Assembly: GCF_012971725.1 (NCBI RefSeq)
Contig: NZ_CP048833.1
Coordinates: 62,001-126,000, forward strand
From: Pseudomonas multiresinivorans
Lineage (GTDB): Bacteria > Pseudomonadota > Gammaproteobacteria > Pseudomonadales > Pseudomonadaceae
DNA: 64,000 bases
Direction of reading: 5' to 3'
Shown piece by piece: positions 41,438-50,587 of the stretch. Numbering within the stretch: the stretch's first letter is position 1; every line of letters begins with the position of its first letter. The notes under the pieces are model-generated. The model saw nothing but the letters and a program-made list of their open reading frames with translations, was not told where the DNA came from and did no database searches. A program made the position numbers and the translations under genes.

Positions 41438-43384
41438 ATGTACGATTGGCTAGTAGTACAGCTGGGACGTCTCAACGTCAGCCTCAAGCTGGTGGTGGGC
41501 TTCGGTATCCTCCTCTTCCTCACCCTGCTGGTCCTGCTCAGCGGCCTGCACAGCCTGAGCAACCAGGCCGAGCGCGGCCAGCAGATGGCGACCATCACCG
41601 AGCTCAACGACCTCAGCCAGCAGGCCAACCTCGCCCGCCTGCAGTTCGAACTGGGCGGCGACCGCAGCCAGGCCGAGCGCGTCGAGCAGCACAGCACGAA
41701 GATGCTGGAGCTGATCGAACAGCGCCTGAAAGGCAGCGATATCGATGCCAGGCAATTGGACGCCGCACGCCAGGCGGTGAGCGAATACCGCGAAGCTTTC
41801 AGCGCCCTGACCCGCGCCGTGGACCAGCGCACCCAGGCCCGCAGCACCCTGGTGGGCAGCGCGCAGAGCGCCCTGCAGGCCTTCGAGGCACTGGACAAGC
41901 AGCTCTTCGACCTGCTCGCCGAGCAACCCGGCGATACCCAGTTGCTGCACAGCGCCCAGGCCGTCGGCCAACTGCACCAGCAACTGCTGGTGGTGCGCTA
42001 CCAGGTGCGCGGCTACGTCTTCGAGCAATCTGCCAATACCGAACAGGCCGCCTTCGCCGCCTTCGACAAGCTGCGCGACACCGGTACCGCGCTGCAGAGG
42101 CAGTTACCAGCCATCGCCGCCGACGGTCTGAGTACGGCCCTGAAGGACCTGCAGAACTACCGCAGCGGCATCGAACACTTCCGCGACGGCGTTAACGCCA
42201 CCCTGCAGGCACGCAAGGGCCTGAATGGCGCCAGCGAAGCGCTGCTCGCGGCGAGCGATCACCTGTACGACGACACCCTCGCGCGCAACGATGCCGAGAC
42301 CGCCGCTGCCAGGACCCGGCAGATTCTCATCGCCGTCCTGGCGCTCGCCTTCGGCATGCTGTCGGGCTGGGCCATCAACCGCCAGATCGTCCGTCCGCTG
42401 CATGAGGCGCTGGAGCTGGCCGAGCGCATCGCCCAGGGCGACCTGTCCCAGGGCCTTTCCCGCGACCTCAACCTGCAGCGCAGCGACGAGCTGGGCCAAT
42501 TGCAGCGCGTGATGATGCGCATGCGCGAAAGCCTGTCGCAGCTGCTCGGCCACATCGGCGGCAGCGTCAGCCAGCTGGCCACCGCCGCTGACGAACTCTC
42601 CGCCGTCACCGAGCAGACCCGCGCCGGGGTGAACAGCCAGCGAGTGGAAACCGAGCAGGTCGCCAGCGCCATCCATGAAATGGCCGCTACCGTGCAGGAG
42701 GTCGCGCGCAACGCCGAGCAGGCCTCCGCCGCCGCACAACAGGCCGACCAGCAGGCGCGCCAGGGCGACCAGGTGGTACAGGACGCGGTGAACCAGATCG
42801 ACCGCCTGGCCATCGAGGTGGATCGCTCCGCCGAGGCCATGGAGCTGCTGCGCAAGGAAAGCGAAAAGATCGGCAGCGTGCTGGATGTGATCAAGTCGGT
42901 CGCCGAGCAGACCAACCTGCTCGCGCTCAACGCCGCGATCGAGGCCGCCCGTGCCGGCGAGGCCGGGCGTGGATTCGCCGTGGTCGCCGACGAGGTGCGC
43001 GGCCTGGCCCAGCGCACCCAGTCCTCCACCGCCGAGATCGAAGGCCTGATCGCCGGCCTGCAACGCGGCGCCCAGGAAGCGGTGACGCGCATGGACGACA
43101 GCCGCCGCCTGACCGGCAGTTCGGTGGAACTGACCCGCCGCGCTGGCGAGGCGTTGGGCGTAATCGCCCGCACCGTGGCCGACATCCAGGGCATGAACCT
43201 GCAGATCGCCTCCGCCGCCGAGGAACAGAGCAGCGTCGCCGAGGAGATCAACCGCAGCGTGGTGCAGGTACGCGAGATCGCCGACCAGTCGGCCGCCGCC
43301 AGCGAACAGACTGCCAGTTCCAGCACCGAATTGGCGCGCCTGGGCAACGAGCTGCAGCTGCAGGTGGGCCGTTTCCGCCTGTGA
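41438..43384 (+). CDS. Methyl-accepting chemotaxis protein (tandem copy 2)
   Basis: 648 residues, same layout as the receptor upstream: first helix about 15-38 (LKLVVGFGILLFLTLLVLLS), a divergent periplasmic helical sensor, second helix near residues 290-310 (ILIAVLALAFGMLSGWAI), HAMP, and the conserved signalling tip. Ends LQLQVGRFRL. The signalling halves are very alike, while the sensor regions differ, so the pair probably duplicated and then specialised for different ligands. Confidence 0.93.
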   Translation: MYDWLVVQLGRLNVSLKLVVGFGILLFLTLLVLLSGLHSLSNQAERGQQMATITELNDLSQQANLARLQFELGGDRSQAERVEQHSTKMLELIEQRLKGSDIDARQLDAARQAVSEYREAFSALTRAVDQRTQARSTLVGSAQSALQAFEALDKQLFDLLAEQPGDTQLLHSAQAVGQLHQQLLVVRYQVRGYVFEQSANTEQAAFAAFDKLRDTGTALQRQLPAIAADGLSTALKDLQNYRSGIEHFRDGVNATLQARKGLNGASEALLAASDHLYDDTLARNDAETAAARTRQILIAVLALAFGMLSGWAINRQIVRPLHEALELAERIAQGDLSQGLSRDLNLQRSDELGQLQRVMMRMRESLSQLLGHIGGSVSQLATAADELSAVTEQTRAGVNSQRVETEQVASAIHEMAATVQEVARNAEQASAAAQQADQQARQGDQVVQDAVNQIDRLAIEVDRSAEAMELLRKESEKIGSVLDVIKSVAEQTNLLALNAAIEAARAGEAGRGFAVVADEVRGLAQRTQSSTAEIEGLIAGLQRGAQEAVTRMDDSRRLTGSSVELTRRAGEALGVIARTVADIQGMNLQIASAAEEQSSVAEEINRSVVQVREIADQSAAASEQTASSSTELARLGNELQLQVGRFRL

Positions 43385-43478
43385 GGCCTCGGCTGGCCGG
43401 TGCACCCGCACCGGCCGGCGGGACAATTGTCATGCGCATGGCGTAGGATCGGTCACTCGCCATATAGGGAGAGTGACC

Positions 43479-43907
43479 ATGCGCCCGCTGACCATCGACC
43501 TCGACGAACTCGCCTTCGCGCTCGACACCCAGGGTATCGATCACTACCTCGATCTGTTCAGCGGCCAGGTGCTGCTGATTCCCGAAGAAGACCCCGATCC
43601 TGAACTGGCCGAACTGCTGCACCACGAGCCGGAACGCCTGCTGCCCATCGAACCGCTGAGCAGCGGCCAGTCGCTGGAGCTGATGCGCGACTTTCTGCGC
43701 GAAGTGCCCGAACCCCACGCCTATTCCGCCCTGGCCAACGCCATCGAGGGACGCAAGCCGTTCAAGGCGTTCCGCCACGTGTTGATGGGTTATCCGGAGC
43801 TGCTGCAGACCTGGTATGTCTACCAGGGCGAGCGGCTGCGCGAATGTGCGCTGGATTGGCTGGCGGATAACCAGATCCAGCCGGCCACGCGCAGCGCGAT
43901 GCTCTGA
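43479..43907 (+). CDS. UPF0158 family protein
   Basis: 142 residues; ATG preceded by GGGAGAGTGACC. Small acidic protein with DLDELAFALDTQG, YLDLFSGQVLLIPE and AIEGRKPFKAFRHVL, the UPF0158 pattern. Function unknown; no signal peptide or membrane segment. Located next to the chemoreceptors, but no functional link can be inferred. Confidence 0.83.
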   Translation: MRPLTIDLDELAFALDTQGIDHYLDLFSGQVLLIPEEDPDPELAELLHHEPERLLPIEPLSSGQSLELMRDFLREVPEPHAYSALANAIEGRKPFKAFRHVLMGYPELLQTWYVYQGERLRECALDWLADNQIQPATRSAML

Positions 43908-43915
43908 TCCGCAGG

Positions 43916-43987
43916 TTCGCGAGCAAGCTCGCTCCTACGAAGAGCACCGTTTTCACCGGTAGCGTAGGAGCGGACTTCGTCCGCGAT
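43916..43987. repeat. Mixed REP doublet (two variants)
   Basis: TTCGCGAGCAAGCTCGCTCC (43916-43935, then TAC) faces a GTAGGAGCGGACTTCGTCCG arm (43964-43983). The arms share only the GTAGGAGCG end, so this is a pairing of two REP variants, unlike the matched doublets elsewhere here. Confidence 0.82.
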
Positions 43988-44015
43988 TGACCTGCCTCGC
44001 GTACCACCCGCCCAA

Positions 44016-44046
44016 ACAAAAACGCCGCCCCGAAGGGCGGCGTTTC
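44016..44046 (-). terminator. Rho-independent terminator of mexAB-oprM
   Basis: AACGCCGCCC (44021-44030) pairs with GGGCGGCGTT (44035-44044) over CGAA, which is a stable UUCG tetraloop on the minus strand, followed by TTTGTTT. Confidence 0.92.
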
Positions 44047-44055
44047 TGTTTCCGA

Positions 44056-45513
44056 TCAGAACAATCGGCCTTCCGGCGCTTCGTTGGAGATCGGCTTGGC
44101 TTGCGCTGCCGTCGCCTGCCATCCGCCACCCAGGGCCTTGTACAGGTTCACTTCGCTGGTCAGCTGGTTCAGGCGATCGCTGATCAGCTGTTGCTGGGCA
44201 CTGAACAGCGAGCGTTGCGCATCGAGCAGGGTGAGGTAGTTATCCACACCGGTGCGATAGCGCTTGTCGGCCAGGCGGTAGTACTCGCTGCTGGCGTCCA
44301 CCAGCGCGCGCTGCGCCTGCAGTTGCTCGTTGAACGTGCCACGGGCGGCAAGACCATCCGCCACCTCGGAGAAGGCCGTCTGAATGGCTTTCTCGTACTG
44401 CGCGATGTTGATGTCCTTCTGCACCTTGGCCAGGTCCAGGCTCGCGCGCAGGCTGCCGGCGTTGAAGATCGGCAGGCTGATCGAGGGCTTGAACAGCCAG
44501 GTGCCGGAGCCGCCGTCGAACAGGCCACCGAGATCCGGGCTGATGGTGCCGGCGTTGGCGGTCAGGCTGACGTTGGGGAAGAACGCCGCCCGCGCCGCGC
44601 CGATGTTGGCGTTGGCCGCCTTGAGCTGGTGCTCCGCCTGGAGGATATCCGGGCGGCGCTGCAGCAGGTCGGAGGGCAGGCCCGCCGGCACGGTGGCCAG
44701 CAGTTCGTCGCCCAGGCCACGGCCTTGCGGCAGGTCCGCCGGCAGGCCGGAACCGAGCAGCAACACCAGGGCATTCTGGTCCTGCGCCACCAGGCGGGTG
44801 TATTGCGCCAGGGTCGCCCGCGCGCTTTCCACCGAGGTCTGCGCCTGGCGCAGGTCCAGCGCCGAGGCGACACCGACGTCGTAGCTGCGCTTGGTCAGGT
44901 CGTAGCTCTTCTGGTAGGTGCCGAGGGTGTCGCGGGTCAGCTGCAACTGGGCCTGGTCGGCGCGCAGCGTCAGGTAGGCGTTGGCGACGTTGGCCACCAG
45001 GCTGGTCTGGGTGCTGCGACGCGCCTCTTCGGTGGCGAAGTACTGCTCCAGAGCCTGGTCACGCAGGGCGCGCAGGCGGCCGAACAGGTCGATTTCCCAG
45101 GACGTGATGCCCAGGGTCGCACCGTACTGGCTGCTGATCATCGAACTGCCGGTCTGCGACAGGTCCGCCGGCAGGCGCTGGCGCGAGCCGTCGAAGCTGG
45201 CATCCACCGCGGGGAACAGGTCGGCCCGCTGGATGCGGTACTGCGCCCGGTAGGCTTCGATGTTCAGCGCGGCGACGCGCAGGTCGCGGTTGTTTTCCAG
45301 CGACACTTCGACCAGTCGCTGCAGTTGCGGGTCCTTGAAGAACTCGCGCCAGCCGATGTCGGCGCCGGCGTTGGCCGGTTGCGCCGCATCGTAGGCATCG
45401 CCCTGCGGGTAAGCCGCGGCTACGGGCGCCTCGGGGCGCTCGTAGTCGGGGATCAGCGAGCAGCCGGACAACACACCGGCCGCTATCGCAAGGGACAGTA
45501 AGGACTTTCTCAT
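44056..45513 (-). CDS. oprM: OprM, outer-membrane channel of MexAB-OprM
   Basis: 485 residues. Lipobox VLSGCSLIP (Cys18). TolC-family outer-membrane factor with two repeated halves, containing DIGWREFFKDPQLQRLVEVS and LLGSGLPADLPQGRGL, very close to P. aeruginosa OprM throughout. Trimers form a beta-barrel and periplasmic helical tunnel. ATG chosen at the lipoprotein start; one base separates it from the mexB stop. Terminator follows. Confidence 0.97.
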   Translation of the reverse strand: MRKSLLSLAIAAGVLSGCSLIPDYERPEAPVAAAYPQGDAYDAAQPANAGADIGWREFFKDPQLQRLVEVSLENNRDLRVAALNIEAYRAQYRIQRADLFPAVDASFDGSRQRLPADLSQTGSSMISSQYGATLGITSWEIDLFGRLRALRDQALEQYFATEEARRSTQTSLVANVANAYLTLRADQAQLQLTRDTLGTYQKSYDLTKRSYDVGVASALDLRQAQTSVESARATLAQYTRLVAQDQNALVLLLGSGLPADLPQGRGLGDELLATVPAGLPSDLLQRRPDILQAEHQLKAANANIGAARAAFFPNVSLTANAGTISPDLGGLFDGGSGTWLFKPSISLPIFNAGSLRASLDLAKVQKDINIAQYEKAIQTAFSEVADGLAARGTFNEQLQAQRALVDASSEYYRLADKRYRTGVDNYLTLLDAQRSLFSAQQQLISDRLNQLTSEVNLYKALGGGWQATAAQAKPISNEAPEGRLF

Positions 45514-45514
45514 A

Positions 45515-48500
45515 TCAATGCCCCTTCTCGGTGGCTTCCTGTTCCTTGGACTGCTTGTCCTTGAACAGGGTACTGACCACCACATAGAACAGCGGTACCC
45601 AGAAGATCGCGAGGATGGTCGCGGTGACCATGCCGCCGATCACGCCGGTACCGATCGCGTGCTGGCTGCCGGAGCCTGCACCGGTGGAGATCGCCAGCGG
45701 CAACACGCCGAGAACGAACGCCAGGGAGGTCATGACGATCGGGCGCAGACGCATCCGGCACGCCTCGATGGCGGCCGCGACGATGGGCTTGCCCTCGCGC
45801 TCGTGCAGTTCCTTGGCGAATTCCACGATGAGGATCGCGTTCTTCGCCGACAGGCCGATGGTCGTCAACAGGCCCACCTGGAAGAACACGTCATTGGACA
45901 GGCCACGCATGGACGTCGCCAGCAGCGCACCGATGACGCCCAGCGGCACCACCAGCATCACCGAGAACGGGATCGACCAGCTTTCATACAGCGCCGCCAG
46001 GCAGAGGAACACCACGATCAGCGACAGGGCATAGAGCGCCGGAGCCTGCGAACCGGACAGCCGTTCCTCGTAGGACAGACCGGTCCAGGAGTAGCCGACG
46101 CCCTTGGGCAGCTGCTTGACCATCTCCTCGACCGCGGCCATCGCCTCACCGGTGGAGCGGCCCGGGGCCGGTTCACCGAGGACTTCCATGGCCGGGACGC
46201 CGTTGTAGCGCGCCAGTTTCGGCGAGCCATAGCTCCATTCGCCGGTGGCGAAGGCGCTGAACGGCACCATCTCGCCGGCGCTGTTGCGCACGTACCACTT
46301 GTCCAGGTCTTCCGGGCTCATCCGCGAATTCGGGCGGCCTTGCAGGTAGACCTTCTTCACCCGACCGCGGTCGATGAAGTCGTTGACGTAGTTCGAGCCC
46401 CAGGCGATGGACACGGTGGTGTTGATGTCCGCCAGCGAGACGCCCAGCGCACTGGCCTTCTCGTCATCGATCAGCAGCTTGTACTGCGGCTCGTCGTTCA
46501 GGCCGTTGGGGCGCACGCGTTGCAGTGCAGGATTCTGCGCGGCCATGCCGAGGAACTGGTTGCGCGCCTGCATCAGCACTTCGTGACCGACGCCAGCCTG
46601 GTCCTGGAGGAAGATGTCGAAGCCCACGGCGTTACCCAGTTCGAGTACCGCCGGCGGGGCGAAGGCGAACACCATCGCGTCCTTGAAGCTGAAGAAGTGC
46701 ATCTGCGCACGCTGGGCCAGCGCGAACACGCTGTTCTCCGCGCCCGGACGCTCTTCCCAGGGCTTGAGCATGATGAACGCCATGCCCGAGCTCTGGCCAC
46801 GGCCGGCGAAGTTGAAGCCGGTCACGGTGAACACCGAGGCCACCGAGCTGCTTTCCTTCTCCAGCAGGTACTCACGCATTGAGTCCACCACCACCTGGGT
46901 GCGCTCGGCGGACGAACCGGCCGGGGTCTGCACCTGGGCGAACAGCACGCCCTGGTCCTCGTCAGGGAGGAACGCAGTGGGAATGCGGGTGAACAGGTAG
47001 ACCATGCCGCCGAGGATCAGCACGTACATCAGCAGGTACGGCATGCGGTGATTGAGGATCGAGGTAACGCCGCGCTCGTAGCCATGAGTGGTAGCGAGGA
47101 ACTTGCGGTTGAACCAGCCGAAGAAGCCGCGCTTGTGCTCGCCATGGTCGCCCTTCTCGATGGGCTTGAGCATGGTGGCGCAGAGCGCCGGGGTGAGGAT
47201 CAGCGCCACGATCACCGACAGGGCCATGGCCGAGACGATGGTGATGGAGAACTGCCGGTAGATCACCCCGGTGGAGCCGCCGAAGAAGGCCATTGGCAGG
47301 AATACCGCCGACAGCACCATGGCGATACCCACCAACGCGCCCTGGATCTGGCCCATGGACTTGCGCGCCGCCTCGCGGGGCGACAGGCCTTCCTCGGCCA
47401 TCACCCGCTCGACGTTTTCCACCACCACGATGGCGTCGTCCACCAGCAGGCCGATCGCCAGCACCATGCCGAACATGGTCAGGGTGTTGATCGAGAAGCC
47501 GAAGGCGGCGAGTACGCCGAAGGTGCCCAGCAATACGACCGGCACGGCGATCGTCGGGATCAGCGTGGCGCGGAAGTTCTGCAGGAACAGGTACATCACC
47601 AGGAACACCAGCAGGATCGCTTCGCCCAGGGTCTTCACCACCTCATGGATGGAGGCGGAGACCACCGGCGTGGTGTCGTACGGGTAGACGATCTTCATGC
47701 CCTGCGGGAAGAACGGCTCCAGCGTGGCCAGGGTGGCGCGGATCGACTTGGCGGTGTCCAGCGCGTTGGCGCCGGTGGCCAGCTTGATCGCGATACCGGA
47801 GGCCGGCTTGCCGTTGAACTGGGCGTTGATGCTGTAGTCCTGGCCGCCCAGGGCCACGTCGGCAACGTCCTTCAGGCGAACCTGGGAACCGTCGGCGTTG
47901 ACCTTGAGGAGGATTTCCTTGAACTGCTCGGCGCTCTGCAGGCGGGTCTTGCCGATGATCGTGGCGTTGAGCTGCTGGCCCTTGACCGCGGGCAGGCCGC
48001 CCAGCTGGCCGGAGGAGATCTGCACGTTCTGCGCCTGGATCGCCGTCTTCACGTCGCCCGGAGTCATCTGGAAGCTGTTGAGCTTCGCCGGGTCCAGCCA
48101 GATACGCATGGCGTACTGCGAACCGAACACCTGGAAGTCGCCCACACCGGCGGTCCGCGACAGCGGGTCCTGGATGTTGGAGACGATGTAGTTCGACAGG
48201 TCTTCCTTGGTCATGCTGCCGTCTTCGGAGACGACGCCGACCACCATCAGGAAGTTCTTCACCGCCTTGGTCACGCGGATGCCCTGCTGCTGCACTTCCT
48301 GCGGCAGGAGCGGGGTGGCCAGCTGCAGCTTGTTCTGCACCTGGACCTGGGCGATATCAGGGCTGGTGCCCTGGTCGAAGGTCACGGTGATGGTCATGCT
48401 GCCGTCGGAGTTGGACTCCGAGGAGATGTAGCGCAGATGGTCGAGACCGTTCATCTGCTGCTCGATCACCTGCACCACGGTGTCCTGCACCGTCTCGGCG

Positions 48501-48658
48501 GAGGCGCCCGGGTAGCTCACCTGGATGGCGATGGCCGGCGGGGCGATGGCCGGGTACTGGTTCACCGGCAACTTGAGGATCGACAGACCGCCCGCCAGCA
48601 TGATCACCAGGGCAATTACCCAGGCGAAAATGGGCCGGTCAATGAAAAACTTCGACAT
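45515..48658 (-). CDS. mexB: MexB, RND inner-membrane drug/proton antiporter
   Basis: 1047 residues, 12 transmembrane helices with two large periplasmic loops. Opens MSKFFIDRPIFAWVIALVIM, and near residue 407 carries the proton-relay Asp pair in GLLVDDAIVVVENVE. The periplasmic and membrane regions match PAO1 MexB closely. It captures many antibiotics, detergents and dyes from the periplasm and pumps them through OprM. The gap to mexA is 15 bp. Confidence 0.98.
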   Translation of the reverse strand: MSKFFIDRPIFAWVIALVIMLAGGLSILKLPVNQYPAIAPPAIAIQVSYPGASAETVQDTVVQVIEQQMNGLDHLRYISSESNSDGSMTITVTFDQGTSPDIAQVQVQNKLQLATPLLPQEVQQQGIRVTKAVKNFLMVVGVVSEDGSMTKEDLSNYIVSNIQDPLSRTAGVGDFQVFGSQYAMRIWLDPAKLNSFQMTPGDVKTAIQAQNVQISSGQLGGLPAVKGQQLNATIIGKTRLQSAEQFKEILLKVNADGSQVRLKDVADVALGGQDYSINAQFNGKPASGIAIKLATGANALDTAKSIRATLATLEPFFPQGMKIVYPYDTTPVVSASIHEVVKTLGEAILLVFLVMYLFLQNFRATLIPTIAVPVVLLGTFGVLAAFGFSINTLTMFGMVLAIGLLVDDAIVVVENVERVMAEEGLSPREAARKSMGQIQGALVGIAMVLSAVFLPMAFFGGSTGVIYRQFSITIVSAMALSVIVALILTPALCATMLKPIEKGDHGEHKRGFFGWFNRKFLATTHGYERGVTSILNHRMPYLLMYVLILGGMVYLFTRIPTAFLPDEDQGVLFAQVQTPAGSSAERTQVVVDSMREYLLEKESSSVASVFTVTGFNFAGRGQSSGMAFIMLKPWEERPGAENSVFALAQRAQMHFFSFKDAMVFAFAPPAVLELGNAVGFDIFLQDQAGVGHEVLMQARNQFLGMAAQNPALQRVRPNGLNDEPQYKLLIDDEKASALGVSLADINTTVSIAWGSNYVNDFIDRGRVKKVYLQGRPNSRMSPEDLDKWYVRNSAGEMVPFSAFATGEWSYGSPKLARYNGVPAMEVLGEPAPGRSTGEAMAAVEEMVKQLPKGVGYSWTGLSYEERLSGSQAPALYALSLIVVFLCLAALYESWSIPFSVMLVVPLGVIGALLATSMRGLSNDVFFQVGLLTTIGLSAKNAILIVEFAKELHEREGKPIVAAAIEACRMRLRPIVMTSLAFVLGVLPLAISTGAGSGSQHAIGTGVIGGMVTATILAIFWVPLFYVVVSTLFKDKQSKEQEATEKGH

Positions 48659-48673
48659 TACGAATCCCCTTGA

Positions 48674-49831
48674 TTAACCCTGCTTGGCCGGTTCAGCGGC
48701 GGCGGGCTTGTCGGCGGCACCAGCGGTGGGCGCCACGTTCTTCGCGGGTACGGCCTTGGCCTGGGCGCCCGGCTGGACGTACTGCAGGCCTTCGGTGATC
48801 AGGCGATCGCCGGGCTTGAGGCCATCGCTGACCAGCCAGTAGGCGCCAACGGTGCGCTCGGTCTTGAGGGTGCGCAGCTCGACCTTGTCTTCGCCATTGA
48901 GCACCAGGGCAGTCGCCATGCCACGGAAGTCACGGGTGACGCCCTGCTGCGGCGCGAGGATGGCCTGCTTCTTGATGCCCTCCTCCAGCTGCGCATGGAC
49001 GAACATGCCCGGCAGCAGTTCCTTCTTCGGGTTGGGGAAGATGGCGCGCACGGTCACCGAGCCGGTGCCCTGGTCCACCGAGACCTCGGAGAACTCCAGC
49101 TTGCCCTCGATGGGGTATTCGGAGCCGTCTTCCAGGTACAGCTTGACCTTGGCGGCGTTTTCGCCGGCCTTCTCCAGCTGACCGGCAGCCATCTCGCGGC
49201 GCAGGCGGATCAGCGCAGTGGAAGACTGGGTAACGTCGACGTAGATCGGGTCCAGCTGCTGCACGGTAGCCAGTGCGGTGGCCTGGCCGTTCTGCACCAG
49301 GGCGCCCTCGGTCACGCTGGAGCGGCCGATGCGGCCGGAAATCGGCGAGTAGACCTTGGTGTAACGCACGTTGATCTTCGCGCTGTCCACCGTGGCCTTG
49401 GCCTGCAGGTAGGCGGCCTGGGCGTCGGCGTATTGCTGCTTGCTCACCGCCTCGTCCTTGACCAGTTCCTTGTAGCGCTCGGCCTGCTGCTGGGTGGACA
49501 CCAGGTTGGCCTGGGCACTCTGCAGGGTCGCGTCATAGGTGGCCGGGTCGATCTGGTACAGCTGCTGGCCTTCCTTGACGTCGCTGCCTTCCTTGAACAG
49601 GCGCTTGAGGATGATGCCGTTCACCTGCGGGCGAACTTCGGCGATGCGATACGCGGTGGTGCGACCCGGCAGTTCAGTGCTCAGGGTCACTTCCTGCGGC
49701 TGCAGGGTCACCACACCGACTTCGGGGATCTGCTTCTCCTGCGGGGCCTGGGCTTTATCGCAGCCGGCAAGAGTGGCCATGGCGACGAGCAGGGCCGGGA
49801 CCAGGGCGCGCATGGCTGGCTTTCGTTGCAT
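48674..49831 (-). CDS. mexA: MexA, periplasmic adaptor lipoprotein of the RND pump
   Basis: 385 residues from MQRKPAMRALVPALLVAMAT, lipobox LAGC (Cys24). Membrane-fusion-protein layout: biotinyl-lipoyl halves (VRPQVNGIILKRLFKEGSDV and SPISGRIGRSSVTEGALV), a helical hairpin, then beta-barrel and membrane-proximal domains. Bridges MexB and OprM. An upstream ATG extension to 49897 was rejected because it reads through the promoter-proximal region and precedes the MexA-type start. First gene of the operon. Confidence 0.97.
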   Translation of the reverse strand: MQRKPAMRALVPALLVAMATLAGCDKAQAPQEKQIPEVGVVTLQPQEVTLSTELPGRTTAYRIAEVRPQVNGIILKRLFKEGSDVKEGQQLYQIDPATYDATLQSAQANLVSTQQQAERYKELVKDEAVSKQQYADAQAAYLQAKATVDSAKINVRYTKVYSPISGRIGRSSVTEGALVQNGQATALATVQQLDPIYVDVTQSSTALIRLRREMAAGQLEKAGENAAKVKLYLEDGSEYPIEGKLEFSEVSVDQGTGSVTVRAIFPNPKKELLPGMFVHAQLEEGIKKQAILAPQQGVTRDFRGMATALVLNGEDKVELRTLKTERTVGAYWLVSDGLKPGDRLITEGLQYVQPGAQAKAVPAKNVAPTAGAADKPAAAEPAKQG

Positions 49832-49903
49832 ATCGTTGTCCTCGTGAGCAAAGCATCCGGTTTGGCTGTGGGCTTGCCGGTCCGGAAAAGCTGGCAAAAA
49901 TAC

Positions 49904-49925
49904 TTACATTCAGCTGTGTTTGTAA
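49904..49925 (-). promoter_or_regulatory. TtgR/NalD-type operator overlapping the proximal mexA promoter
   Basis: The imperfect palindrome TTACA-N12-TGTAA (with inner CA/TG pairs) on the minus strand reads TTTACAAACA...GAATGTAAGTA. It strongly resembles the TtgR operator of the P. putida ttgABC pump (recalled, not searched). The same segment contains a -35-like TTTACA and a TATTTT about 18 bp later, about 70 bp from mexA, so a bound repressor would block RNA polymerase. Confidence 0.6.
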
Positions 49926-50020
49926 ACGTCCGAAAGCCCTGAGGGAAAACTACTGAAACGTTTTAGCCAAAGGCTGATATCGCAGTAGGTTTCCCGCAAG
50001 GCAGTCGCGGCGACGAACAA

Positions 50021-50037
50021 AGTTGATAACATCAACT
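50021..50037. promoter_or_regulatory. MexR box 1
   Basis: AGTTGATAACATCAACT, a perfect GTTGA-N5-TCAAC palindrome. Its centre is 32 bp (three helical turns) from box 2, the spacing expected for two MexR dimers on one face. Confidence 0.85.
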
Positions 50038-50052
50038 AAAATACGAAAAAAT

Positions 50053-50069
50053 GGTTGAGCTGATCAACC
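50053..50069. promoter_or_regulatory. MexR box 2
   Basis: GGTTGAGCTGATCAACC, a second GTTGA-N5-TCAAC palindrome. It overlaps an in-frame ATG at 50051, which supports a downstream mexR start. Confidence 0.85.
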
Positions 50070-50101
50070 TGATTTACACAAGGTTTACCGTGACCGAGCC
50101 G

Positions 50102-50536
50102 ATGACCCACACCCTGAATCCCGACCTGCCACAGACCCTGATGAAGGTGCTCGACCATTTGCGCGAGAGCCTCCAGGACGAACTGTGCGCCGAGGGCATC
50201 GACCTCACCCCGCCGGACATCCGCCTGCTCGAGCTGATCGGCGCCGACGCGGGCCAGAGCCTGCAGAGCCTGGGGCGCAAGATGTGCCGCGACAAGGCGC
50301 TGGTGACCCGCAAGATCCGCGAGATGGAGACCCTCGGCCTGGTTCGCCGGGAGCGCAACCCGGACGACCAGCGCAGCTTCCAGCTGTTCCTCACCGAGGC
50401 CGGCAGCCGTATCGACGAGCGCACCCAGGCCATCCTCGCACGGACCCATGACAGTCTGTTCGCGCCGCTGGACGACGAGGAGCAACGCACTCTGACCCAG
50501 CTTCTGCGGCAGTGCCTGCAGGGCCGGGCAGACTAG
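50102..50536 (+). CDS. mexR: MexR, MarR-family repressor of mexAB-oprM
   Basis: 144 residues. ATG at 50102 aligns base for base with the PAO1 start (MTHTLNPDL against MNYPVNPDL). A GTG at 50090 with AAGG before it is a credible alternative. Winged-helix motif LGRKMCRDKALVTRKIREME and wing RRERNPDDQRSFQLFLT. Cys62 is conserved, and the second redox cysteine is at 29, one position earlier than Cys30 of PAO1. Divergent from mexA, with two operators between. Confidence 0.95.
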   Translation: MTHTLNPDLPQTLMKVLDHLRESLQDELCAEGIDLTPPDIRLLELIGADAGQSLQSLGRKMCRDKALVTRKIREMETLGLVRRERNPDDQRSFQLFLTEAGSRIDERTQAILARTHDSLFAPLDDEEQRTLTQLLRQCLQGRAD

Positions 50537-50544
50537 CGCCACAA

Positions 50545-50576
50545 ACGAAAACGCCGGCATTCGCCGGCGTTTTCGC
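50545..50576. terminator. Bidirectional terminator between mexR and yceI
   Basis: GAAAACGCCGGC pairs with GCCGGCGTTTTC over ATTC. A- and T-runs on both sides suit both convergent genes. Confidence 0.88.
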
Positions 50577-50587
50577 AATCCTGCGTC

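Noticed and set aside
47048..48673. 541-codon plus-strand frame opposite mexB
   Set aside because: mexB is certain; the frame is a His/Asp/Gly-rich mirror.
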